From the NCBI GenBank assembly GCA_963966765.1, contig CAXAAR010000042.1, positions 1 to 18,202 on the forward strand: 18,202 bases of DNA, read 5' to 3'. Source of the stretch: Aequoribacter sp003520285. Its GTDB lineage: Bacteria > Pseudomonadota > Gammaproteobacteria > Pseudomonadales > Halieaceae. This document shows positions 7,849 through 14,298 of this stretch, piece after piece. A program made the translations under genes and the position numbers. The notes below the pieces were generated by a model. The model did not search any database. It was not told the DNA's origin and saw nothing but the letters and a program-made list of their open reading frames with translations. Position 1 is the first letter of the stretch, and each line of letters begins with the position of its first letter.

Positions 7849-8907
7849 GTGACCGAAGACCACTGGCAATCGACGTTTTCTACTATTCAAGACTGGGCGC
7901 ACGAGCTTGGGTTCGCCGCTATTGGTGTGAGCGATATCCATCTCAACGAGCATCCAAAGTATCTTGAGAGATGGCTCGAGAAGGGCTATCACGGCGACAT
8001 GGCTTTTATGGCTGCGCATGGTGAAAAACGCTGGCGTCCGGAGCTGCTCGAACCGGGTACGCTTCGCGTCATCTCCCTGCGCATGGATTACCTGCCACAA
8101 GACGACCAGCCACTCGCCGTGTTAAATCAAGCCGACAAAGCGTATATCGCTCGCTACACCTTGGGGCGGGACTATCACAAACTGATTCGAAAACGTCTGG
8201 CACAACTTGCGAAACGGATCGAGACTCTGTGCGGCGGGCATCACCGCGCCTTCGTCGATAGTGCACCGGTGCTAGAGCGAGCGCTGGCCGAGCAGGCTGG
8301 CTTGGGATGGATTGCGAAAAACACCATGCTGATTAACCAGACTGCTGGATCTTGGTTTTTCCTGGGCGAGATCTACACCGACTTACCGCTACCGACCTCT
8401 CCCCCAAAACAAGAGAAGCACTGCGGCACCTGCACCGCGTGTTTGGATATTTGCCCTACTCAGGCCTTTACCGGACCCTTTGAGCTCGATGCTCGCAAAT
8501 GCATTTCGTACCTCACCATTGAGCACAAAGGCTCGATCGATGAAGCGCTTCGACCTCTCATGGGCAACCGAATTTTTGGCTGTGATGACTGCCAGCTGTG
8601 CTGTCCCTGGAACAAATTTGCACAGCCGACGGAAGAGCCCGACTTTCAGCCGCGTCATGGACTTGCCAGTGCCGACCTGGTTGATTTGTTTCTGTGGGAC
8701 GAAGCCACTTATTTAGCGCGCACCGAAGGCTCGGCACTGCGCAGGATTGGCTATCATCGCTGGCTGCGAAACCTAGCAATCGCACTCGGTAACGCACCCA
8801 GCACCATCAGCGTCATCGAAGCGCTCCGCTCGCGACTGACCTTCCCAAGCGAATTAGTGCAGGAACACGTGATCTGGGCCTTGCAGCAGCATGAGCCCAC
8901 GCACTGA
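7849..8907 (+). CDS. queG: Epoxyqueuosine reductase QueG
   Basis: QueG performs the last step of queuosine synthesis, reducing epoxyqueuosine in tRNA with a cobalamin cofactor and two [4Fe-4S] clusters. From the GTG at 7849 the protein has 352 residues. The conserved GTLRVISLRMDYLP and FVDSAPVLERALAEQAGLGW segments, the latter with the catalytic aspartate (about D137), precede two ferredoxin-like clusters, CGTCTACLDICP (about 192-203) and CDDCQLCCPW (about 245-254). A C-terminal HEAT-like part follows. The GTG gives an N-terminus of E. coli length (22 residues up to the ELGF phenylalanine). An in-frame ATG at 7780 adds 23 residues, shares its bases with the nnr start codon, and is the alternative. 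Neither start has a good ribosome binding site. Divergence from nnr is as in E. coli. Confidence 0.96.
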   Translation: MTEDHWQSTFSTIQDWAHELGFAAIGVSDIHLNEHPKYLERWLEKGYHGDMAFMAAHGEKRWRPELLEPGTLRVISLRMDYLPQDDQPLAVLNQADKAYIARYTLGRDYHKLIRKRLAQLAKRIETLCGGHHRAFVDSAPVLERALAEQAGLGWIAKNTMLINQTAGSWFFLGEIYTDLPLPTSPPKQEKHCGTCTACLDICPTQAFTGPFELDARKCISYLTIEHKGSIDEALRPLMGNRIFGCDDCQLCCPWNKFAQPTEEPDFQPRHGLASADLVDLFLWDEATYLARTEGSALRRIGYHRWLRNLAIALGNAPSTISVIEALRSRLTFPSELVQEHVIWALQQHEPTH

Positions 8908-8922
8908 GGGTTTCTTGCCCTC
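8906..8922 (+). terminator. Weak hairpin at the queG stop codon
   Basis: GAGGG at 8906-8910 can pair with CCCTC at 8918-8922 around a 7-nt loop, overlapping the queG stop codon. There is no T-run after it, so it is at best a weak or factor-assisted terminator. It is the only hairpin I see between queG and the heptamer array. Confidence 0.25.
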
Positions 8923-8950
8923 TCAATGTAATCGCAAGCACGGAGTACAC

Positions 8951-9034
8951 AATCCCGAGTTCCGAGTTCCGAGTTCCGAGTTCCGAGTTCCGAGTCCCAA
9001 GTCCCGAATCCCGAATCCCGAATCCCGAATCCCG
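8951..9034. repeat. Heptanucleotide tandem array 1, 12 units
   Basis: Twelve contiguous 7-bp units fill this stretch with no break in phase. On the plus strand they run one AATCCCG, five AGTTCCG, one AGTCCCA, one AGTCCCG, then four AATCCCG. On the minus strand the last six units give six GGG tracts separated by exactly four bases, which meets the usual pattern for a G-quadruplex. The array lies in the 219-bp gap between queG and the cysH-type gene. Similar GGGATTC and GGAACTC heptamers occur between genes in some other gammaproteobacteria (recalled, not checked here). A 7-bp period reads as peptide-like repeats in all frames, but no real gene is implied. Confidence 0.95.
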
Positions 9035-9063
9035 AGACGAATAAGCATAGACTGAAACAGTAT

Positions 9064-9092
9064 TTAACACCTTTGGTAAGATCTTCTATCTT
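9064..9092 (+). promoter_or_regulatory. Candidate sigma-70 promoter for the cysH-type gene
   Basis: TTAACA (9064-9069, 5 of 6 to the -35 consensus) and TATCTT (9087-9092, 4 of 6 to the -10) are separated by exactly 17 bp. Initiation near 9099 would give a leader of about 28 nt before the ATG at 9127. This sits just downstream of heptamer array 1 and would let the gene be transcribed independently of queG. Confidence 0.45.
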
Positions 9093-9126
9093 TCGCACTG
9101 GACACTTGAGCGATTGATGGCGACCC

Positions 9127-9762
9127 ATGACTTTAAACCACGACGAGATTCAAGCTGCCAACCAGCGCTTAAGGCAGGCTGATCCCTCCGATATCATCCG
9201 CTGGGCGGTAGGTTTAGGTCGCAAAACCATCGCGTCTACCAGCTTCGGGGTCAATTCCGGTGTTTTGTTACACATGATCTCAGAGACCTGCCCCAGACTA
9301 CCGGTGATATGGGTAGACTCTGGCTACAATACTGCAGATACCTATAAGGTTGCAGAGGCCCTAACAAGTCGACTGCAAACCCACTTACACACCTACACCC
9401 CCCTGATGACATCGGAACGACGCCAGGCGATCGAGGGTGCGATTCCAACCTTAGACGAAGTAGAGCGGCACGCCCGATTCACCCGTCAAGTCAAGCTGGA
9501 GCCATTTGAGCGGGCCTTGCAAGAGCACCAACCCAGTGTGTGGATTTCTGGCATTCGGAAACTCGAATCAGACTATCGGGATACATTAGATATCGTATCG
9601 ATTGACTCGCGCGGCATACTGAAGATTGCACCTCTCTTTTACTGGACCGACCAGCAATTAGAGCTCTATCGAGCCGCTATGGATTTACCGACCTGCAGCC
9701 ATTACTTTGATCCTACTAAAGTCCATGCCGGTCGAGAGTGCGGCTTACATTCTGCAGCCTGA
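9127..9762 (+). CDS. cysH: Phosphoadenylyl-sulfate reductase family protein (CysH-type)
   Basis: The protein belongs to the PAPS reductase family, which reduces (phospho)adenylyl sulfate to sulfite. It has 211 residues, shorter than E. coli CysH (244), mainly at the N-terminus. Visible family features are the nucleotide-binding STSFGVNSGVLLHM (37-50), VDSGYNTADTY (63-73), the segment WISGIRKLESDYRD (139-152) and a C-terminal RECGLH (203-208) with the catalytic cysteine C205. The paired cysteines that hold an iron-sulfur cluster in APS reductases are absent, so a cluster-free, thioredoxin-dependent PAPS reductase is more likely. The usual Arg-Arg-Glu-Gln-Ser stretch is changed to RKLES, so it is a divergent member. 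It stands alone, without cysI, cysJ or cysN, between two heptamer arrays. A stop at 9115 blocks any longer start. Confidence 0.88.
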   Translation: MTLNHDEIQAANQRLRQADPSDIIRWAVGLGRKTIASTSFGVNSGVLLHMISETCPRLPVIWVDSGYNTADTYKVAEALTSRLQTHLHTYTPLMTSERRQAIEGAIPTLDEVERHARFTRQVKLEPFERALQEHQPSVWISGIRKLESDYRDTLDIVSIDSRGILKIAPLFYWTDQQLELYRAAMDLPTCSHYFDPTKVHAGRECGLHSAA

Positions 9763-9853
9763 TCCAGGCTTGGCTCGTTAGATACCATACCCAGGCAACC
9801 AGAGGGCTTGGCACAAAGCTTCTTCTCTCCTGTTTACTCACTAACCCCGAGTC

Positions 9854-9916
9854 ACACCTCACTCCTAACTCCTCACTCCTCACTCCTCACTCCTCACTTC
9901 TCACTTCTCACTCCTC
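9854..9916. repeat. Heptanucleotide tandem array 2, 9 units
   Basis: Nine in-phase 7-bp units occupy this stretch on the plus strand: ACACCTC, ACTCCTA, four ACTCCTC, two ACTTCTC and a final ACTCCTC. The unit length equals that of array 1 but the sequence is different, so they are separate arrays and not copies. The minus strand is GAGGAGT-rich. The array lies about 90 bp after the cysH stop and 150 bp before msrC. No function is known to me. Confidence 0.93.
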
Positions 9917-10003
9917 ACCAATCACGACTTACGCATTACCGCTCACTCGCCGTTTGAGTCACTCGGGGTCTTACCCACTGATTCTAATTCTTGCGATAAC
10001 GAG

Positions 10004-10009
10004 TAGAAT
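10004..10009 (+). promoter_or_regulatory. Possible -10 element for msrC-asnS
   Basis: TAGAAT matches the -10 consensus at 5 of 6 positions and would place initiation about 50 nt before the msrC ATG. No good -35 hexamer lies at the proper distance (the best is TTCTAA at 9982-9987, 3 of 6), so the call is weak. Confidence 0.3.
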
Positions 10010-10065
10010 ATCTGCCATAGCGCCCTCGCTATGATCCAGCAACCTGTTTCAGCCGGGACAACCAC

Positions 10066-10548
10066 ATGTACCAATCGCAAGATGATCTGCAGCTCGCCTT
10101 GAAAGGACTCCTCGCAGATGAGCATGACCTTAACGCAAACAGTGGCAATCTTTGCGCTCTGATCTATCACGAGCTGGCTGATCTAAACTGGGTCGGATTT
10201 TACTGGCTGAAAGACCATGAGCTGGTATTGGGCGCCTTCCAAGGCAGACCCGCATGCGTTCGAATTGCCATTGGTCAGGGCGTCTGCGGCACTGCCGCAG
10301 CCACGCGAACCACCCAGGTCGTTGCTGATGTCCACGAGTTCCCCGGGCACATTGCCTGTGACGCCGCTTCGCGGTCTGAACTGGTGATACCATTGCTGGC
10401 CCGTGATCAGCTGCTCGGTGTGCTCGATTTAGACAGCCCAATCAAGAACCGTTTTGATGACGCTACTGTGGGTTTGGTGTCACAATTAGCGCGCGATTGG
10501 TGCACACACCAATTTTGTTCACCAGAGACTCACAAGGATGACGTATGA
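10066..10548 (+). CDS. msrC: Free methionine-(R)-sulfoxide reductase (GAF domain)
   Basis: This GAF-domain enzyme reduces free L-methionine-(R)-sulfoxide to methionine, part of oxidative damage repair in the cytoplasm. The 160 residues match the family length (E. coli MsrC about 165). The signature run NWVGFYWL (41-48), LGAFQGRPACVRI (55-67), GQGVCGTA (70-77), HIACDAASRSELVIPL (95-110) and GVLDLDSP is strongly conserved. The three family cysteines that carry out catalysis and resolution are all present, as C64, C74 and C98. A GGGA seven bases before the ATG at 10066 supports this start. Its stop overlaps the asnS start by 4 bp (ATGA), so the two are probably co-translated. Confidence 0.95.
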   Translation: MYQSQDDLQLALKGLLADEHDLNANSGNLCALIYHELADLNWVGFYWLKDHELVLGAFQGRPACVRIAIGQGVCGTAAATRTTQVVADVHEFPGHIACDAASRSELVIPLLARDQLLGVLDLDSPIKNRFDDATVGLVSQLARDWCTHQFCSPETHKDDV

Positions 10549-11954
10549 GCCTAGATGATATTGCCGTCGATTCTGTTAAACGATTACTTGCCGCCACTGA
10601 CCGCACCGGAAGCACGATTCGAGTGCAAGGTTGGCTGCGTAGTAAACGCGACTCCAAAGCCGGCATCTCGTTTTTAGCCATCCACGATGGTTCCTGCTTC
10701 GATTCGATACAAGCGGTAGTGCCCGCCGATTTGCACAATTACGAATCGGAGGTCAAAAAACTGTCAACCGGTTGCTCAGTTGAAGTCTGTGGCGTTTTGG
10801 TCGAGTCAGAGGGGAGCGGACAAGCACTCGAAATCCAAGCGACCGAGGTGCGCGTGGTGGGATTGGTCGATGATCCCGAAGGCTACCCGATTGCAAAAAA
10901 ACGACACACCTTTGAATATCTGCGCACCCAAGCTCATTTGAGAGCGCGTACCAATACCTTTGGTGCCATCACCAGAGTCCGCACAACTTTGGCTAATGCC
11001 ATCCACCAATTTTTCTTTGATCAAGGCTTTCATTGGATCAACACACCCATTATCACTGGCAGCGATTGCGAAGGAGCCGGTGAGTTGTTCAGAGTCAGCA
11101 CCTTAGATCTGCTCAATACGCCACGCGACGCCAAAGGTGGGGTGGATTTTAGTCAGGACTTTTTCGAACAAGAAGCGTTTCTTACGGTATCAGGGCAACT
11201 CGAAGTAGAGTCTTACTGCTTGGCGATGTCAAAAGTGTATACCTTCGGACCCACGTTCAGAGCAGAGAATTCAAATACCAGTCGGCATCTGGCCGAATTT
11301 TGGATGGTAGAGCCCGAGGTCGCCTTTGCCGATTTGGCCGACAACGCCAATCTCGCAGAGGCTCTCCTAAAGCATGTTTTCAAGCGGGTCATGAATGAGC
11401 GCGAAGACGATCTTGCGTTTTTTAATCAACGCATTGATACCACTGTCTTCGATCGTTTAAATAATGTGATCGATCAACCCTTCGAGCGACTCGACTACAC
11501 CGACGCGATAAAAATCCTGCAGAACTGCGGGGAATCATTCGAGTACCCTGTCTCGTGGGGTATCGATATGGCCTCGGAGCACGAACGATACCTGGCTGAA
11601 AAACACGTGGGCAGACCCATTGTCGTAACCAACTACCCGAAAGACATCAAAGCCTTTTATATGCGGCTCAATGACGACGAGCGCACCGTGGCGGCAATGG
11701 ATGTGCTGGCACCGGGTATTGGCGAGATTATCGGTGGCAGTCAACGCGAGGAGCGCCTTGATGTTCTCGATGCGCGAATGGACGAGAGCATGAAGGAACA
11801 CCTGTGGTGGTATCGAGATCTCCGCCGCTACGGCACCGTACCCCACGCTGGGTTTGGTCTGGGATTTGAGCGTTTACTGAATTACATCACTGGCATGGAA
11901 AACGTGCGCGACGCGATCCCCTTTCCGCGCACACCGGGCAATGCGGCTTTCTGA
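10545..11954 (+). CDS. asnS: Asparagine--tRNA ligase
   Basis: This is a class IIb aminoacyl-tRNA synthetase that charges tRNA-Asn. The 469 residues are close to E. coli AsnS (466). An N-terminal OB-fold anticodon-binding domain (about 18-105, starting with STIRVQGWLRSKRDSKAG) is followed by the catalytic core. Motif 2 lies in the segment FRAENSNTSRHLAEFWMVEP, and motif 3 is GFGLGFERLL (436-445). The ending IPFPRTPGNAAF is typical of AsnS. The enzyme is AsnS and not AspRS, as shown by overall fit to AsnS including the long segment after TGSDCEGAGE. The presence of AsnS means this organism makes Asn-tRNA directly, at least as one route. The start overlaps the msrC stop; the gene is convergent with the mutase gene downstream. 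Confidence 0.97.
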   Translation: MSLDDIAVDSVKRLLAATDRTGSTIRVQGWLRSKRDSKAGISFLAIHDGSCFDSIQAVVPADLHNYESEVKKLSTGCSVEVCGVLVESEGSGQALEIQATEVRVVGLVDDPEGYPIAKKRHTFEYLRTQAHLRARTNTFGAITRVRTTLANAIHQFFFDQGFHWINTPIITGSDCEGAGELFRVSTLDLLNTPRDAKGGVDFSQDFFEQEAFLTVSGQLEVESYCLAMSKVYTFGPTFRAENSNTSRHLAEFWMVEPEVAFADLADNANLAEALLKHVFKRVMNEREDDLAFFNQRIDTTVFDRLNNVIDQPFERLDYTDAIKILQNCGESFEYPVSWGIDMASEHERYLAEKHVGRPIVVTNYPKDIKAFYMRLNDDERTVAAMDVLAPGIGEIIGGSQREERLDVLDARMDESMKEHLWWYRDLRRYGTVPHAGFGLGFERLLNYITGMENVRDAIPFPRTPGNAAF

Positions 11955-12002
11955 GCGAGTCGGCCCCTGCGGTGGGCCCGCAAGCCTTGGGCGTATTCAA
12001 AC

Positions 12003-12058
12003 GATAAGGTTGGGGTGACAGGACTCAGACGATAAGGCTAGCGCGGCAGGACTCAAGC
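12003..12058. repeat. Imperfect 28-bp tandem duplication
   Basis: Two adjacent 28-bp copies (12003-12030 and 12031-12058) agree at 21 of 28 positions; both begin GATAAGG and contain CAGGACTCA. A third fragment, GACGAGACTCAGAC, follows directly and resembles the end of the unit. The stretch is non-coding and lies after asnS. Confidence 0.75.
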
Positions 12059-12075
12059 GACGAGACTCAGACGTG

Positions 12076-12098
12076 TGACTCGTCATGCGTACGAGTCA
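12076..12098. terminator. Inverted repeat in the convergent gap (left)
   Basis: TGACTCGT (12076-12083) pairs perfectly with ACGAGTCA (12091-12098) across a 7-nt loop. There is no T-run on either side, so it is not a standard intrinsic terminator. Its place between convergent genes suggests a transcript-end hairpin; a protein-binding palindrome is possible. Confidence 0.4.
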
Positions 12099-12108
12099 AT
12101 CACCTCAC

Positions 12109-12135
12109 TGAGCAAGCCCCTTGAGCGCTTGCTTA
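12109..12135. terminator. Inverted repeat in the convergent gap (right)
   Basis: AGCAAGC (12111-12117) pairs with GCTTGCT (12127-12133) across a 9-nt loop, and two further pairs (one G-U on the plus strand) extend the stem to 9 bp over 12109-12135. It lies 36 bp past the mutase stop and may end transcripts from both asnS and the mutase gene. No T-run follows on either strand, so intrinsic termination would be weak. Confidence 0.45.
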
Positions 12136-12171
12136 CAGAGCTCGTGCAGTCATAACTGCCACTCGCAAATC

Positions 12172-13587
12172 CTAGAGTTGAGTAACAGCCCACGCCAGCG
12201 CCCTCGCATTGAGCTCTCGGGCCATCAACTTAGAGGGTGCCTCGGTATAACAGCGCAATTCCGGCGCGTTCCCCGATTGACGAAAATGAATGACGCGCCC
12301 CCCGTCAAAATACAAGCGGCAGCCGTCGGTGGTATCTGTGGCACGCACGGGGTCAAGTTCAAGATCGACTTCTAAAACACCTGCTTCGAGCGCCAATTGC
12401 TCGATAAACCTCTGCCCAAGCTCGGGCGCTACGCCTTTGATCCGATCGCTGTAGGTATAAATATCAGGGAGCCTTTGATCGAGCTGTTCAACGCTCAAAG
12501 CCTCTTGACGGCACTGGCGTAAAACGGCGAACAGGGGTAATAAAGCATCTCGTGTTGCCAGAGCCTTTAGCACCTTGCCGTCGACGCTCAGATCACTCGC
12601 CACCAGAAACCCACCATTGGCTTCAAAACCGACCACGGTGTCGTAGCGACTCAGTAAACGCTGCATTTCTGCGATCACATAGGGTGAACCAATTTTGGTA
12701 TAGGCAACGCAGTCGAAAAAACCGTCTGTTAACACCGCTGAATTTGAGCTCACGGGGGTTACCACGGCCTGCGCTTGAAGTGCCTGAGCACACAAAATCC
12801 CGAGTCGATCCCCACGTAGCCACTGTCCTTTCGCGTCGCCCACCAGGGGTCGATCGGAATCACCGTCGGTCGAGAACAACACATCAAACGACATCTCTTC
12901 CGCCCACCGCTTTGCGCGAGCTTCGTCTTCAGGGCTCACTGCTTCCGTGTCAATCGGCACGAATGACTCAGTGCGCCCAAGGGTAATCACCTCTGCACCC
13001 ATGCGAGCGAATAAGTCAGCAAACAAATCGCGACCCGCACTCGAATGCTGGTATAAGCCGATACGATAGCCCGCGAGCGCTCGCTCCCCAAAGGCATCGA
13101 GGTAACGCTGGCAATACAGGTGATACGCGGCCTGATTGACTGGGGGTAAGGGTGTTGTGAGATCCGATGAGAGATCAACCAGTGCCTCATTGATGAGGGT
13201 TTCGTGCGACTTAGTGATCTCACCCTCGAGGCTATAAAATTTTAGACCATTGCGATCAAAGGGTATGTGTGAGCCCGTAACAACAATCGCCGGTGCACCC
13301 ATAGATTGCGCATATAGCGCGATGGCTGGAGTCGGGAGGACACCGACATAATCGATCAGACAATTGTGAGCTTTGGCTGCTGCAGCGCAGGCAGACGCAA
13401 TTGCAATGCTAGATTCGCGCAGATCATGCCCCAGAACCAGTCGCTCTGACGAAGGCGCAACTTGCCGTAAAAAGGCATCGGCATAAGCAAACACCACGCG
13501 ATCAGTAAGATCTTTCACCAATCCACGCACGCCACTGGTGCCAAACTGCACGTCACAACCCCTAGTTACCTCAGATAGTCGTTGCAC
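12172..13587 (-). CDS. Alpha-D-phosphohexomutase (phosphomannomutase-like)
   Basis: This is a member of the alpha-D-phosphohexomutase superfamily, which moves phosphate between C1 and C6 (or within aminosugars) through a phosphoserine. Its 471 residues hold all four domains: GTSGVRG (16-22), catalytic loop VVTGSHIPFDRNGLKF (102-117) with serine S106, metal loop STDGDSDR (239-246), sugar loop FEANGG (321-326) and phosphate loop RQSGNAPELRCY (436-447). The catalytic loop is TGSHIP rather than the common TASHNP, and the sugar loop is not the usual GEXSGH, so the exact sugar cannot be assigned; phosphomannomutase is the best guess. The start is GTG, supported by AGGAG (13595-13599) seven bases upstream. 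It follows rfaH by 131 bp, in which I see no clear promoter. Confidence 0.9.
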   Translation of the reverse strand: MQRLSEVTRGCDVQFGTSGVRGLVKDLTDRVVFAYADAFLRQVAPSSERLVLGHDLRESSIAIASACAAAAKAHNCLIDYVGVLPTPAIALYAQSMGAPAIVVTGSHIPFDRNGLKFYSLEGEITKSHETLINEALVDLSSDLTTPLPPVNQAAYHLYCQRYLDAFGERALAGYRIGLYQHSSAGRDLFADLFARMGAEVITLGRTESFVPIDTEAVSPEDEARAKRWAEEMSFDVLFSTDGDSDRPLVGDAKGQWLRGDRLGILCAQALQAQAVVTPVSSNSAVLTDGFFDCVAYTKIGSPYVIAEMQRLLSRYDTVVGFEANGGFLVASDLSVDGKVLKALATRDALLPLFAVLRQCRQEALSVEQLDQRLPDIYTYSDRIKGVAPELGQRFIEQLALEAGVLEVDLELDPVRATDTTDGCRLYFDGGRVIHFRQSGNAPELRCYTEAPSKLMARELNARALAWAVTQL

Positions 13588-13718
13588 ACCTTGTCTCCTA
13601 ACTCGCGCTTAAACCCTTGCGGTTCTGTTCTGTCCTGCCGAGACTCACGCATGACCCTCGAGACCCTAATAGCAGAAGACAATCGAGCGGCCGACGCAGG
13701 CTCATGCACAAGACTGGC

Positions 13719-14219
13719 TTACAGAGGATCGCCCAACATGAACCGCTCTAACTGCACCCGTGTGGCACGGCCCAGCAGTTCAATCAACAGATAAGCTCTG
13801 TCGTCATCTTTACTCATCTCGAAAATGCCTTGTAGACCGGCAAATGGTCCCTCGAGAATATCGACTTGATCACCCCGTTTATGCGGCCAAGCTGAGGCAT
13901 CGCGCGCTCCAGTCGTTGGGTCTTGCTGGGATTGCAGAAATTCGATCACGCTGTCTGGTACCGGCACGATCTCTTGACCAAATCGAACCAGATTAATCAC
14001 CCCGATGGTCGAACGCACTGGGGCCATATCGTCGGTACCAAGCCGTGCTTCGATAAACAAATAACGCGGAAAGAGCGGTCCTATCACGTGTCTCCACTGA
14101 CCGCGCACGCGTTTACGCTGCTCAATCTTCGGTAGAAACACCTGATAACCCTGCCGCGTTAAATGCTCACTGGCAAGTTCTTCTTGCTTGGGTTTGGTTT
14201 GTACAACAAGCCAAGTCAC
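13719..14219 (-). CDS. rfaH: Transcription antitermination protein RfaH
   Basis: RfaH is a NusG paralogue that binds RNA polymerase paused at an ops site and prevents termination in long operons for surface polysaccharides and secreted factors. The 166 residues match the family (E. coli 162). The N-terminal NGN domain (about 1-100) shows the RfaH-type pattern MTWLVVQTKPKQEELASEHL, GPLFPRYLFIE (47-57) and GVINLVRFG. A short linker leads to a C-terminal KOW domain with GDQVDILEGPFAGLQGIF. NusG itself would be longer and would sit next to secE and rplK, which are absent here. The start is GTG at 14219 with a weak ribosome binding site; its N-terminus fits the family. It lies between an H-NS-like gene and a sugar-phosphate mutase gene on the same strand. 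Confidence 0.9.
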   Translation of the reverse strand: MTWLVVQTKPKQEELASEHLTRQGYQVFLPKIEQRKRVRGQWRHVIGPLFPRYLFIEARLGTDDMAPVRSTIGVINLVRFGQEIVPVPDSVIEFLQSQQDPTTGARDASAWPHKRGDQVDILEGPFAGLQGIFEMSKDDDRAYLLIELLGRATRVQLERFMLGDPL

Positions 14220-14258
14220 TGTGGGTTATGCTCTAATTCAGAAAACACGCAGTGTAAT

Positions 14259-14280
14259 CGATCTACCGCTCAGCTAACAC
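14259..14280 (-). promoter_or_regulatory. ops-like sequence in the rfaH leader
   Basis: On the minus strand, the strand transcribed for rfaH, the leader contains AGCGGTAGATCG, sharing 8 of 12 positions with the E. coli ops element GGCGGTAGCGTG, including the GCGGTAG core (14269-14263). A GTTAGCTG lies just before it, reminiscent of the JUMPStart sequence around ops sites. The match is partial, and the 3' half that contacts RfaH differs, so it is only a candidate. Confidence 0.3.
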
Positions 14281-14298
14281 CGTTGGCGACCCTTTGCG

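Larger units (their letters stand above)
9763..10065. other. 303-bp gap between cysH and msrC
   Basis: This gap holds no credible gene. Its first 90 bases contain two copies of GGCTTGGC, with no clear terminator. The middle is heptamer array 2. The last part contains a TAGAAT hexamer (10004-10009) that may be the -10 of the msrC promoter. An open frame of 98 codons crosses the gap only because the heptamer array lacks stops (it reads as repeated Ser-Ser-Leu-Leu-Thr); I do not count it as a gene. Confidence 0.7.

Noticed and set aside
8754..9128. Minus-strand frames of about 85 and 124 codons across heptamer array 1
   Set aside because: Their repeated Gly-Ile-Arg-Asp-Ser type peptides come from the DNA heptamers, and they overlap the end of queG.
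9199..9211. GGGCGGTAGG inside the cysH-type gene, resembling an ops element
   Set aside because: It lies within coding sequence (W-A-V-G-L) and the last bases differ from ops. It is probably chance.
8951..9916. CRISPR array
   Set aside because: The two arrays have contiguous 7-bp units with no spacers, and no cas gene is present.
9738..10034. 98-codon open frame across heptamer array 2
   Set aside because: It stays open because the repeated unit contains no stop in this frame; the flanking residues show no protein features.
12552..12986. 144-codon open frame on the plus strand antisense to the mutase gene
   Set aside because: The sequence is arginine- and proline-rich like a shadow of the mutase reading frame and shows no known motif.
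14220..14298. tRNA-like D-arm (TTAGCTGAGCGGTAGATC) on the minus strand between the H-NS-like gene and rfaH
   Set aside because: It looks like the start of a tRNA, but two of the D-stem pairs fail, there is no T-arm GGTTCRA and no acceptor stem pairing. It is not a functional tRNA.
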